Part shown: one piece after another, positions 28,013 to 36,850 of the stretch
Layout: each line of letters begins with the position of its first letter
Numbering within the stretch: the first letter of the stretch is position 1
DNA from: Candidatus Heimdallarchaeota archaeon LC_2
GTDB lineage: Archaea; Asgardarchaeota; Heimdallarchaeia; Heimdallarchaeales; Kariarchaeaceae
NCBI GenBank assembly: GCA_001940725.1
Contig: MDVR01000006.1
Span: forward strand, 62,001-126,000
DNA: 64,000 nt
Direction of reading: 5' to 3'
Program-made: the position numbers and the translations under genes
The notes under the pieces: generated by a model
The model's database searches: none
Told to the model about the DNA's origin: nothing
What the model saw: only the letters and a program-made list of their open reading frames with translations

Positions 28013-29281
28013 TTAATCTGCATTTTTAGTGGAAGCATTCTTTTTAGATTTTTCAGATTTACTTTCCTTTTTCACACTTACTTTGATTTTAGGCGGTAAT
28101 TCTTCTTCGTATGGATCAAAAACAGCTTGCAACGAATCTTCCAGCTGGAAAATTTCATCCTCATCTATTCTAATTTCAGTATAATCAAGCATATTCTCTT
28201 CAACAATTATTCGTTTTCGAGAGTCTCTTGCTATTCGCATTATTTGTAATATACGAGTTGGTAAAGGTAGACCAGCTATAATTGCTCGTAACTTAGCTTC
28301 TCCAGTCTCATCAGAAACAAATTTAACATGTGGTCTTGTATTTCTGAATTCCTTGAAAAGTTTGTTAGTCTCAAAACGAGTTGCAAAGTCAAGTTTTCCA
28401 CCAGGTTGTTCAAGATTAAAAATTGAAATGAATGCACGTTCAGCTTCAAAAACAGCATCTTTGTTTAAGCTCGTAGTATCTATTACACTTTCACTAATAA
28501 CATCCTCAATACGTAAATTATCAAGATCCCCGGATTCTCCACCTATTGTCTCAGACACAAAAACCGAAATCCCTTGAGAATGAATAACATCAAACAAATC
28601 TGAAACATTGGCATCAAATTCTTCAGTTATACTATCCTTGAAACTTGCGATTAATAGATCAGCTAAAGCAGTAGGAATGATTTCAAGTCTTTTTTTGGAT
28701 ACTTCACTGAATGGAAGATCTAATTCCCTTATTCTGGGTTTATTATCAAGAATAATGATTGGGTTTTTTGGAGCTCGTTTTTTAAATGCAATTTGATAGA
28801 TAAATTCAGCGGCATTATATTGTACTCTTGAATTTTCGAATACTTCGGGCAATAGTGTAATAACAGGAGGTTTGAGATTAAATTCCTTCGCTAATATTTC
28901 CAAAACAACTGTAGTAGCACCTAATCCTGTACCACCAGATCCTGTTGCAACAAATAATAAACCCTCAAAACTTTTTCCTAATAATTTCTCCAGTTTTTCT
29001 TTTATTTCATCCGATGAATTTTTGATATCTTTCGTAGCTACATCAAGTCTTTTTGCGTAACCGTCTTTTGAACCTGGAATCGACACAGTTAATTCAAAGT
29101 TTTTTTGGCTTTTTTCATCAACAAGTTCTGTTGTAATTAGTAAACTTTTCACTTTTACATCATGTACTTGGAGATTTTTTATAATTCCAATGCCAATTTC
29201 CATTCCTGTGTCTCCACAGGAGATAATTGCAACTTCTAGAGATTCTTTACTGATATGTAAAAATTTCTTCCAACGAGACAT
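28013..29281 (-). CDS. Divergent FtsZ/tubulin-family GTPase A
   Basis: The 422-residue protein has an N-terminal nucleotide loop (ISCGDTGMEIG, about residues 20-30) and the tubulin-signature-like loop GSGGTGLG (114-121, FtsZ consensus GGGTGTG). It also has the sugar-contact segment with N-S-R at 'FENSRVQYNAAEF' and a T7-like loop 'DANVSDLF' with two Asp residues. A long Lys/Ser-rich tail follows, as in FtsZ. Similarity to canonical FtsZ is low, so this is a separate lineage within the superfamily. It is the last gene of a tight operon with a seven-helix membrane protein (one-base gap) and a second FtsZ-like gene. GTP-dependent filament formation at the membrane is inferred. Confidence 0.8.
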   Translation of the reverse strand: MSRWKKFLHISKESLEVAIISCGDTGMEIGIGIIKNLQVHDVKVKSLLITTELVDEKSQKNFELTVSIPGSKDGYAKRLDVATKDIKNSSDEIKEKLEKLLGKSFEGLLFVATGSGGTGLGATTVVLEILAKEFNLKPPVITLLPEVFENSRVQYNAAEFIYQIAFKKRAPKNPIIILDNKPRIRELDLPFSEVSKKRLEIIPTALADLLIASFKDSITEEFDANVSDLFDVIHSQGISVFVSETIGGESGDLDNLRIEDVISESVIDTTSLNKDAVFEAERAFISIFNLEQPGGKLDFATRFETNKLFKEFRNTRPHVKFVSDETGEAKLRAIIAGLPLPTRILQIMRIARDSRKRIIVEENMLDYTEIRIDEDEIFQLEDSLQAVFDPYEEELPPKIKVSVKKESKSEKSKKNASTKNAD

Positions 29282-29282
29282 T

Positions 29283-30593
29283 TTACGGTCCTCCCCAAGT
29301 TAAAAGTTCCATTAGCAGTGGAACTATTCTCCAAACGTATAGAATCAGTAAAGCCGCAATCTGAATTAATCTTATAGGATTGACCGGTGATGGTTTCATC
29401 GTATAGATGTAATTTCGCAACATGTACAAAACATGAGTTTCATTAGATATGATAAGATCTCGTTTTAGGGCAACATCAGTTATTTCATCAAATAGAAAAG
29501 GATCTAACTCCGTGAGGGCTTTATGTTTGAATTTTCTAATAGCCCACCAGATTCTTACAATTGGAACTATAACAGCACCAAATGCAGCTAGCAATGAAAG
29601 GATTAGACCTATTATCATGAAAAAGGTCAATCCTGTTTCATCCCCTAAATTAGGAGGATTGTCTATCCATAGAATAAATGGGCCAATTATAAGAAATAAC
29701 AGAGCGTTTATTACTACAGTGGACGAAGCAAGACCAATAATGGGAATATCACCTAATGATCTGATTGAAAGTCCCGGTGTATCCGATAAGACTGAAACTA
29801 CTTCATAGTTTTTCTTCGAAAGAATTGTTTCATGTCCTTCAGTGTAACCTACAGTTCTTTCTGTTATTTTTATCAATAATTTATCGTAGATCCGTGTATT
29901 TCTGGACACGTACCTGTAGGAGACTAATGATATGTATATCATTAAAGAGATCCCAAAATGACCAATCAAGAGGGCAATCGACCAAATAATTGTTATAAAA
30001 ATGCTATATCTAAGAGAAGGTCCATCTAGTAATGTGATTGCAATTAATTCTAGATCCAAAATTAAAGTAATTAAAAAGGAAACGACTAGATATTTTTTAC
30101 TCCATTGTGTTTGATAGGCTTCATTTAACGGTTTCTCAATGGATTCGACTAACCAAGTGTTTGTTTTAGAATCCAACATATTATTGAACATAGTATAAAT
30201 GATTTTAAGATAAGCTGGAGCTGCTGCAACTCCTAATAATATGAAAAACAGAAGAACGAAACTTACTGCAGTTTTATCATAAGCAACTCCAGTTTGAATA
30301 ATAATTAATAATGTTGGACTAGCAAAAAGAATTATCAAACCAATCAAACGAGCAATCAAACCCCAACTTTGATGTAAAACAGCGTTCATAGGTAAAGTGT
30401 ATAGGGCTCGTGGCAATTTTCGAAAATTGCGTACTGGGTTCTCAATTATTGAGATTAAAGATAAATATTGTGGATCCAATCCTTGTGGTAAATCATCTTG
30501 ATTATCTTCAAGAAATGGTTCAAAACTAAATTTAATCCTTTCGTAAGAAAGAGCGGCTTCAGGAACTTCTGTTACTGTTTCGATTTTAATCAC
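29283..30593 (-). CDS. Seven-helix membrane protein between two FtsZ-like genes
   Basis: I do not recognise the family. The 436-residue protein has a cytosol-like acidic N-terminus of about 75 residues, then helices at about residues 79-101, 109-131, 168-189, 197-225, 285-310, 322-348 and 405-428. A polar domain of about 55 residues lies between helices four and five, and another between six and seven. It starts at a GTG and is separated by three bases from the upstream FtsZ-like gene and one base from the downstream one, so all three must be co-expressed. The obvious inference is a membrane anchor or target for the filament proteins. Confidence 0.72.
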   Translation of the reverse strand: MIKIETVTEVPEAALSYERIKFSFEPFLEDNQDDLPQGLDPQYLSLISIIENPVRNFRKLPRALYTLPMNAVLHQSWGLIARLIGLIILFASPTLLIIIQTGVAYDKTAVSFVLLFFILLGVAAAPAYLKIIYTMFNNMLDSKTNTWLVESIEKPLNEAYQTQWSKKYLVVSFLITLILDLELIAITLLDGPSLRYSIFITIIWSIALLIGHFGISLMIYISLVSYRYVSRNTRIYDKLLIKITERTVGYTEGHETILSKKNYEVVSVLSDTPGLSIRSLGDIPIIGLASSTVVINALLFLIIGPFILWIDNPPNLGDETGLTFFMIIGLILSLLAAFGAVIVPIVRIWWAIRKFKHKALTELDPFLFDEITDVALKRDLIISNETHVLYMLRNYIYTMKPSPVNPIRLIQIAALLILYVWRIVPLLMELLTWGGP

Positions 30594-30596
30594 CCG

Positions 30597-31949
30597 TTAA
30601 TGTGTGCGCCTATATTCGGCAAATTCCTCAGATCGTTCTTTTGCCAATTCTTCACCTGTTTTAACATCTATTTCTTCATCAGCATTTAACCTATTGATCT
30701 TTGGATTATCCTTACCATCTGCAGTATTAGTAATTTCAGTATTTAATAACTCAACTCGCGCATCCTGTGCTTTTTGCAATAAACTTTCTATTCGAGAAGT
30801 TAATTTCAATCCAGTAAAGATTCCGCGTATTTCAAAATTTGTCTCTTCAGAAATAGTTTCAGTGAATTTTGGAAAGATATCGCTATTATCAAAACCTGAT
30901 ATTAGCATTCTGTATTCTCGGGCAGATACTTTGTCTTGTGTACTTTCTATGAATAAATAGGATCTAGTACTTTGATAAATATCTAATTCACCCGAATTTG
31001 CACCAGCGTATTTAGAAGTGAAGAAATCATTAAGATTGGAATAATCCCCGCCTGAGTGCATAAAATTCAACATTCCTACACCTCTAATATTTCTGAAAAC
31101 TTCAAGAAATTCATTTAAATCTGCTGAATAACCAACGCTATCAAGTTCAGTACTTATAAGCAGATCAGTTATTGTGCTCCCTATTCTTTCATTGATAGCA
31201 TACAAAGTAGTTGCGAAGTTTTTACGGGAATTTTTCTCAAAGAAATAATCATTATCAACTAATAATGAACAAAGATTCAAACATTGTTCTTTTGGTCCAT
31301 AGCTAAAACGGTATAAAGCTGCGGCAGCAGTGAATTGTATACGTGTATTCTCTTCCCGACCTGGGAAGAAAATTATGGGCACTGGTCTTTTTCCTTTTTC
31401 TATCAAATATTTTGCCAATTCATAAGATACGCCAACTCCAGTCCCTCCTGCTCCAAAAATTAAAAATACAATCTCGTGATCATACCTCATTTCAATGCTT
31501 TGCAAATAATCATCAACGGCTTTATCAATAGCAGTTTTATTCTCTATTGCTAATGTGGCTCCTTTTCGATATTGTTTTGCAGTTCCAGCATTTGTATTTG
31601 GAATAAGGAATTTGTTACTAATGAGATCATGATTATTTAATTCATTCTCATTAGTCTCAATCCCTAATATCGGATACTCCAATCCATACTCTTTGAATCG
31701 TTTTGCAATAGCAGAAGCTATCCGGACACCACAACCACCAACACTAATAATTGGAATTTGTGGCATTGATGGATTTTCAACAGCAAGTTTTGGAGAAAGA
31801 AAATCTTCACTACTCAATTCATAAGTACTGAAATCGTCAGATTTGTCCTTTGAATTCTTTCCTGATGGAATATTCAAATTTGACATTACTATGCTTTCGC
31901 TTCCAATTCCGGCTCTTTTAAGGAAGCTTAAAAATGATAATTTAGCCAT
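30597..31949 (-). CDS. Divergent FtsZ/tubulin-family GTPase B
   Basis: The 450-residue protein has a disordered N-terminus of about 65 residues, then the nucleotide loop 'ISVGGCGVRIASAIA' (about 68-82), a 'GIETNENEL' strand like the FtsZ T3 region, and the signature-like loop GAGGTGVG (166-173). A 'REENTRIQFTAAAALY' segment corresponds to the FtsZ R/N-R-x-x-x-A element, and a T7-like loop 'SADLNEFLEVF' is followed by 'RGVGMLNFMHSGG', which resembles the end of the FtsZ GTPase/C-terminal domain. The C-terminal 60 residues are highly charged. It is the first gene of the three-gene operon and more FtsZ-like than partner A. Confidence 0.8.
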   Translation of the reverse strand: MAKLSFLSFLKRAGIGSESIVMSNLNIPSGKNSKDKSDDFSTYELSSEDFLSPKLAVENPSMPQIPIISVGGCGVRIASAIAKRFKEYGLEYPILGIETNENELNNHDLISNKFLIPNTNAGTAKQYRKGATLAIENKTAIDKAVDDYLQSIEMRYDHEIVFLIFGAGGTGVGVSYELAKYLIEKGKRPVPIIFFPGREENTRIQFTAAAALYRFSYGPKEQCLNLCSLLVDNDYFFEKNSRKNFATTLYAINERIGSTITDLLISTELDSVGYSADLNEFLEVFRNIRGVGMLNFMHSGGDYSNLNDFFTSKYAGANSGELDIYQSTRSYLFIESTQDKVSAREYRMLISGFDNSDIFPKFTETISEETNFEIRGIFTGLKLTSRIESLLQKAQDARVELLNTEITNTADGKDNPKINRLNADEEIDVKTGEELAKERSEEFAEYRRTH

Positions 31950-32068
31950 TTTCTACAATTAATCTATGGAATACCCACTTTAATAAGATTAACACATAAA
32001 GTTAGAATTAATCAGTTATTTTTGAATTTCTTCCCTACACTAATTCATTTTTGCGATTTGGCTCATTA

Positions 32069-33460
32069 CTAGTTTTCAATACTGTAAGCTTTTGAAAATC
32101 TCTCTGATGCCTCCATAGAAGATACAATATCATTTACATTAAGATATTGAATTAAATTAGTTGATGAAGGTAATCCCAATAAAGAGCCTGCGACTACTAC
32201 ACAATTTGCTTCTTTTTCAATCATTCCAATCTTATGTGCTTGGTGCATTCCTGAATGTATCATTTCATCAGTTGAATTAAAATCCCGTTTAAGCCAAATA
32301 GGAGTCACTCCCCATTGCATTCTTGACCTTCTAGCCGTTTTTATATTGGGTGTAATCACAATTATCGGTTGTGTTGGTCTAAATTTTGAGACTAATTGAC
32401 TTGTTACTCCTGATCGAGTATAAGCTAATAAGTAATCAGCATGGAGGCCTGAAGCTAATGAGACTGCAGCCCTACCAATCGAATCTGCAACAGTTGCCTT
32501 TCCAGAAAATTTTTTACCCGATTTCTGCTTTATTTTAGTTTCTACAGTCCGAATAATTCGATTCATTGTACTCACCGCCTCTATTGGGTAATTTCCAGTT
32601 GCAGTTTCTGCAGATAACATCACAGCATCAGCTCCTTGAAGTATAGCATTTGCAACATCTGATGTTTCAGCTCTTGTTGATCTTGGCGACATTACCATTG
32701 ATTCTAACATTTGAGTAGCAACAATACAGGTTTTGGCAACATCATTACATTTTTTCACAAGGCTTTGTTGGATTAGTGGAACTTGTTCTGGTGGCAATTC
32801 TACACCCAAATCACCTCGTGCGACCATTATTCCATCTGAAACCGTGATAATTTCATCAATATTGGTAATAGCGTTTTTGTGTTCAATTTTGGAAATTATT
32901 GGAATTTTATCTGTGGTGTGTGAACTAATTATTTTTTTAACCTCATCAATATCTTTGGTTCTTCTTACGAATGACACCGAATAGAAATCTGGTTCTAATC
33001 CAATTGTGAAATCGAGATCTGACTTGTCTTTTTTAGTAGGAGAATATAGGAAGATTGGAACGTCAGGGGCATTAACACCCTTTCTTGAACTTAATGGCCC
33101 TCCATTAATAATTGTACAGAGCAACTCACTGCTTGATTTTTCTTTTACTTTAAGTTCTATTAATCCATCATTGAGAAATAAATTATGTCCCTCTTCGGCT
33201 AAATCTATAAGATCAGCATAAGTAACTGAAGCCATGAGCTTATTACCAACAATTTCTTCTTTACATAGTGTAAATTTATCTCCTGTACGCAAAATAACTG
33301 GGTTTTCCATTTTACCAATTCGAATTTTTGGTCCTGAAAGATCGAAAAGAATTGGGATTTGATCATTCACATCCCTTACAAGCTCGAATCTACGTTTAGC
33401 GTCATCATGGGTCCCGTGAGACATATTCAATCTTATTAAATCTAATCCTTCATCAATCAT
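32069..33460 (-). CDS. pyk: Pyruvate kinase (annotated start is internal; coding continues upstream)
   Basis: Pyruvate kinase makes ATP and pyruvate from phosphoenolpyruvate. The protein shows 'RLNMSHGTHDD', 'FDLSGPKIRIG', 'PIISKIEHKNAI', the active-site region 'GIMVARGDLGVELPPEQVP' and 'ATQMLESM', followed by a complete C-terminal domain. The first ATG (33460) lies inside the conserved N-terminal domain. Upstream in the same frame the sequence still encodes the family motif ATLGPAS, back to an in-frame stop at 33542-33544, with no ATG, GTG or TTG. One extra A in the AAA run at 33541-33543 would join this to the ATG at 33552, giving a normal start MSDKIIAVEDAKGAIIATLG. A frameshift, real or technical, is therefore likely. 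Confidence 0.93.
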   Translation of the reverse strand: MIDEGLDLIRLNMSHGTHDDAKRRFELVRDVNDQIPILFDLSGPKIRIGKMENPVILRTGDKFTLCKEEIVGNKLMASVTYADLIDLAEEGHNLFLNDGLIELKVKEKSSSELLCTIINGGPLSSRKGVNAPDVPIFLYSPTKKDKSDLDFTIGLEPDFYSVSFVRRTKDIDEVKKIISSHTTDKIPIISKIEHKNAITNIDEIITVSDGIMVARGDLGVELPPEQVPLIQQSLVKKCNDVAKTCIVATQMLESMVMSPRSTRAETSDVANAILQGADAVMLSAETATGNYPIEAVSTMNRIIRTVETKIKQKSGKKFSGKATVADSIGRAAVSLASGLHADYLLAYTRSGVTSQLVSKFRPTQPIIVITPNIKTARRSRMQWGVTPIWLKRDFNSTDEMIHSGMHQAHKIGMIEKEANCVVVAGSLLGLPSSTNLIQYLNVNDIVSSMEASERFSKAYSIEN

Positions 33461-33767
33461 TGCTTCTAAAGTCTCTGCATTATCAGATGCTGGACCTAGA
33501 GTTGCAATTATTGCACCTTTTGCGTCTTCAACTGCTATAATTTATCACTCATAATAAATTACAATAATTGTCTACAATAAGTTATTCTGAAATTTGAGAA
33601 GAAAAGTAACAATATCAATTAAATTTATTACTCACATTAATCATATCCAAAATATAAAATCTATCTTTTGAGATGATTTCTGTCAAAGTAATAAAAATGG
33701 GTCTTTCGAATAGATTAATCATTTATAATTGAAACTGTTTTTTAATTGAAAAATAAATGTCTCAATT

Positions 33768-35891
33768 ATGGTTTTCGGTGATGATTTAAGAGGTGAACTT
33801 GGCAATCGTATTGGAGTCTCAGAATCAGGGGATACATTAAGTCAATTGCAAGAAGGTAGAAAGGAAAAAGACCAGGGGAACCTTGATAAAGCAAATCAAA
33901 TTTTTAATGCAATTATTGATAAGACAAATCAATCTACTACCCAATTATTAAGTCAAAAACAACATCGTGCAGCAGCAGAGGAATTTTACTATCAAGCTTT
34001 ATCTTATGAATTCATGGAAAAAGTGGATGAACGTCGAATTTCATTGTCTAAAACTGTTGATGCCCTACAAAATGCCTCACATACCGCACTTAACTTTGGG
34101 GAAGACAAACGTGGAATCACAACCCTTACCTTAGCGGGTTTGGTGGCGTTGACTTATGGAGACGATACAACGGCTAATGCAATTTATAAACAAGGAGAGG
34201 CTATTTGTGAAAGAAAAGAGAATACAGAAGGATTGAAAAAATTATTATTTTCCCTTGGCTATTTGTTAGATGCAAAAGAAAATAACAATATGGCTGCCTT
34301 AACAGATGCACAGGGTTACATATCTTCAGATTTGAAACCAATGTTAAACAATTCAAAATTAACAACGTTTAACCCCCTACTAGAAACAATTGTCAATCGA
34401 GTTGGTGCCAGTGTTGAAGCTAGTGTAAAAATGCCAAAAATTGAGGTAACTACACAATTACCGGGTGATCTATTACTCAATACACAATATGAACTTAAAA
34501 TCCTCGTGGAAAACAAAGGTGACGGAGAGGCAACTAATCTTCAAGTTGATCTTAGTTTTCCTTCCGATCTGGAATTAATCAGTGGAGAAATTAGTAAAAA
34601 TTTTGGGAATGTTGCGGGTTTATCAGAAATTGCAACCCAATTATCATTTAAGATGGGAGGAGAGCTAAATGTGAAAAAGGAGATATCTGGGACAATTACA
34701 TTTACCGATATGCTTCAAAATAACCATAAGAAATTGATTAGTCCTATTGATCTTGATTTTAGAAGTGTTAGTAAAGGATCTGAATATAATCAAAGAATAG
34801 AAAATGTTTCGACAGGATTGTTAGTTGAAGGTTTACATGAAGAATTACCTGTAAGCATTATTGAATCGGTTAAAACTTTAAATGGAAAAATCAAAGAGTT
34901 CATTGTCACATCTGTTGACAATCAAGAATTCAGTTTAGCAGATGAAGGATTGAATATTTATAGAGAAGTGATCAATTGGTCAAATGATTTCATGAAAGGG
35001 AATACTCCTGAACCAAGAGTTGTTGTTGAAATAAACAAGATACAATATCGGAAAGAAACTGAGTTAACTGAAAAACTAACAAAACAATTTGGGGAAGACA
35101 AAGAAAAGGCAATCAATGAAAAAGTTGATCAAATTCGAAGAGATTTTGATTTAGAAAAACAACGGATTGTGGACGAAAAGAACTTTGAACTGGAACATCA
35201 AATTAAAGAATCTGATGCTAAATTCAAAGAAAAAACCTCCAAAATGATTTCTGACCATAATAATTCCATCCAGGATTTAAAATCTAAATCTGAATACGAG
35301 AAAGAACAAGCAATAGGAGAGGCAACTGTTCAATTAAAACAAGATTTCGAAACTGAGAAACAACAGATTAAATTAGATCATGAAACAGAGATTGGTAAAT
35401 TAACAAGGACTCAAGACAACAAAGTTCGACTTGAAATAACACAATTAGAAAGTAAATTGAAAGAAGAAGCTAATGTTGAAATTCAGAAGAAAAATGTTGA
35501 AGTGGAAAATGCAATTAGGGAACTTCAAACTCAAAACATTAGTGAATTAGAAGCTCAGGCAGATCGTTTAAGAAAAGAACTTACCTTGAAATATACCACA
35601 GATATTGAAGAATTAAAAGGACAATTACAAACTCAGGAAGATCGTTTAGTGGGACACGCAGTGGAAGAAAAAGAAAGTGCATTAAGGGCTTTAAAAAACA
35701 AACTTGAACAAGAAAAAGATGTTGAAAATGAAAATATGAAAAGAGAATTGAAAGATGGTTATGATTTTGATGTTTCTGAACAAGTAAGTAAAGCTAAAAC
35801 ACAATTTGAAATAACTATTCAAAACAAAGACATGGAAATTAAAGAACTAAAAGAAAAAATCGAGATAATTAAATCCCGAACTAGTGAATAA
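33768..35891 (+). CDS. TPR-like/beta-sandwich/coiled-coil protein
   Basis: I do not recognise a named family. The 707 residues read as three parts. The first (about 1-215) is helical and resembles alpha-SNAP/TPR arrays, e.g. 'AAEEFYYQALSYEFMEKVDE'. The second (about 220-335) is a beta-sandwich of the CARDB/appendage type, with 'YELKILVENKGDGEATNLQV'. The third (about 420-707) is a long, highly charged coiled coil of more than 250 residues. No signal peptide or membrane helix is seen, so it is cytosolic. The design suggests a scaffold or tether. It is divergent from pyk and convergent with the MoaD-like gene. Confidence 0.65.
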   Translation: MVFGDDLRGELGNRIGVSESGDTLSQLQEGRKEKDQGNLDKANQIFNAIIDKTNQSTTQLLSQKQHRAAAEEFYYQALSYEFMEKVDERRISLSKTVDALQNASHTALNFGEDKRGITTLTLAGLVALTYGDDTTANAIYKQGEAICERKENTEGLKKLLFSLGYLLDAKENNNMAALTDAQGYISSDLKPMLNNSKLTTFNPLLETIVNRVGASVEASVKMPKIEVTTQLPGDLLLNTQYELKILVENKGDGEATNLQVDLSFPSDLELISGEISKNFGNVAGLSEIATQLSFKMGGELNVKKEISGTITFTDMLQNNHKKLISPIDLDFRSVSKGSEYNQRIENVSTGLLVEGLHEELPVSIIESVKTLNGKIKEFIVTSVDNQEFSLADEGLNIYREVINWSNDFMKGNTPEPRVVVEINKIQYRKETELTEKLTKQFGEDKEKAINEKVDQIRRDFDLEKQRIVDEKNFELEHQIKESDAKFKEKTSKMISDHNNSIQDLKSKSEYEKEQAIGEATVQLKQDFETEKQQIKLDHETEIGKLTRTQDNKVRLEITQLESKLKEEANVEIQKKNVEVENAIRELQTQNISELEAQADRLRKELTLKYTTDIEELKGQLQTQEDRLVGHAVEEKESALRALKNKLEQEKDVENENMKRELKDGYDFDVSEQVSKAKTQFEITIQNKDMEIKELKEKIEIIKSRTSE

Positions 35892-35902
35892 TTCCGTCAT
35901 AA

Positions 35903-36160
35903 TTAACCTCCGCCAATAATTGGACCAATAATTAATTCATCGTTTAAAGGTAAAGACAACTCTTTTGGAGTGATTAATAATTTTTCCCCAAGTATGAAAC
36001 TAACTTCAGGAACATCATCCATTATTAATTTACTAATTTGAGGAAAGGCTTTGGCGATCTCAATTAATGCTTCAGCGACAGTATCAGGATTAGATTGGAG
36101 ATGATATGTTGAAATCCCAGTCATATTTTTTAGATATGAAAGAAATTTAACTTGTTTCAC
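35903..36160 (-). CDS. MoaD/ThiS/SAMP-type ubiquitin-fold protein
   Basis: The 85-residue protein has the length and ending of MoaD-family sulfur carriers: 'NDELIIGPIIGGG', with a C-terminal Gly-Gly-Gly that can be adenylated by an E1-like enzyme. It could supply sulfur for molybdopterin or tungstopterin synthesis, or act as a SAMP-like protein modifier. No E1-like or MoaE gene is nearby, so its role cannot be settled from context. The gene is convergent with the coiled-coil protein (11-base gap). Confidence 0.85.
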   Translation of the reverse strand: MKQVKFLSYLKNMTGISTYHLQSNPDTVAEALIEIAKAFPQISKLIMDDVPEVSFILGEKLLITPKELSLPLNDELIIGPIIGGG

Positions 36161-36244
36161 AAATTATTCTTATCAAATTTAATTATAAATTTTCTGATTA
36201 TTGATTTAAGCACATTTTATTGTGTATCTATTATTTCACTGAAA

Positions 36245-36538
36245 CTAAGACTTCCAAAAGCCTCTTCTCTTCTTCAATTTAACTTGTTCAGAGGTCAATA
36301 TTTTACTACTTTTACCAACTCTATTATTCGATGTTAAATATTTATCAAATCCAGAAAGGACATTATTAATTAACTTTCGAAATTGAGATTTCATAATTAG
36401 TTGGTTCATCAAATTTCCAATTATACCTAATTTTGTTTCGTGGAAAATCATGAAAGATACATCAGTAGTGTCTTCTGATTCCTTTTCTACCATAATTTTC
36501 CCATTGAAATTTTTGATCGGTCCCTTTAATCCGTCCAA
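36245..36538 (-). pseudogene. SRPBCC (START/polyketide cyclase-like) protein, C-terminal part after frameshift
   Basis: The 97-residue frame continues the SRPBCC fold begun in the frame 36526-36771: 'NFNGKIMVEKES' and 'TDVSFMIFHET' are the usual long central strands, and the helix 'MNQLIMKSQFRKLINNVLSG' is the typical C-terminal lid helix. It has only a TTG inside the fold as start, so it is not an independent gene. One extra G in the GG run of 'gttggattgag' on the minus strand would fuse both frames. Confidence 0.7.
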
Positions 36539-36771
36539 TATCTCAATCCAACATAATCGTATTCTTCGAAATGGGTCACTTTTTCATGGACATTTTGGTC
36601 ATCATAAAAATGACAGACACGTTCTGCGTTTAACTCATTATTATTTTTTGTTAAAAGTGTTGTAGATTCCACATAAGGATGATAATAATGGATATTACTG
36701 AAATCGGCTACAACTGCCCATACTTCTTGATTTGGGAGACAGATAGTTTTAGCAACTTTTGACTGATTCAT
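36526..36771 (-). pseudogene. SRPBCC protein, N-terminal part before frameshift
   Basis: The 81 residues show the start of an SRPBCC/polyketide-cyclase fold: 'VAKTICLPNQEVWAVVADFS' followed by 'HYYHPYVEST', then strands up to 'HFEEYDYVGL', after which the frame runs into a stop. The remainder of the domain lies in the next frame (36245-36538). These proteins bind hydrophobic ligands. It lies downstream of the tetR gene on the same strand, so the pair may be a ligand-binding protein and its regulator. Confidence 0.7.
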
Positions 36772-36790
36772 TGAAATTTCCTTCTTTTTT

Positions 36791-36804
36791 GAGCGATCGT
36801 TCTA
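36791..36804 (-). promoter_or_regulatory. Candidate TetR operator before the SRPBCC gene
   Basis: The minus strand reads TAGAACGATCGCTC here, a near-palindrome around CGATCG. The 8-mer TAGAACGA recurs at 37565-37572 in the tetR promoter (and in its two repeat copies) inside the inverted repeat TTAGA...TCTAA at 37564-37581. A shared element in front of a TetR gene and its neighbour is the expected place for TetR binding. The match is short, so confidence is low. Confidence 0.3.
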
Positions 36805-36850
36805 TAAAATATTTATTAACATTCAAACTCTGATAAGTTTTCGAATAATT

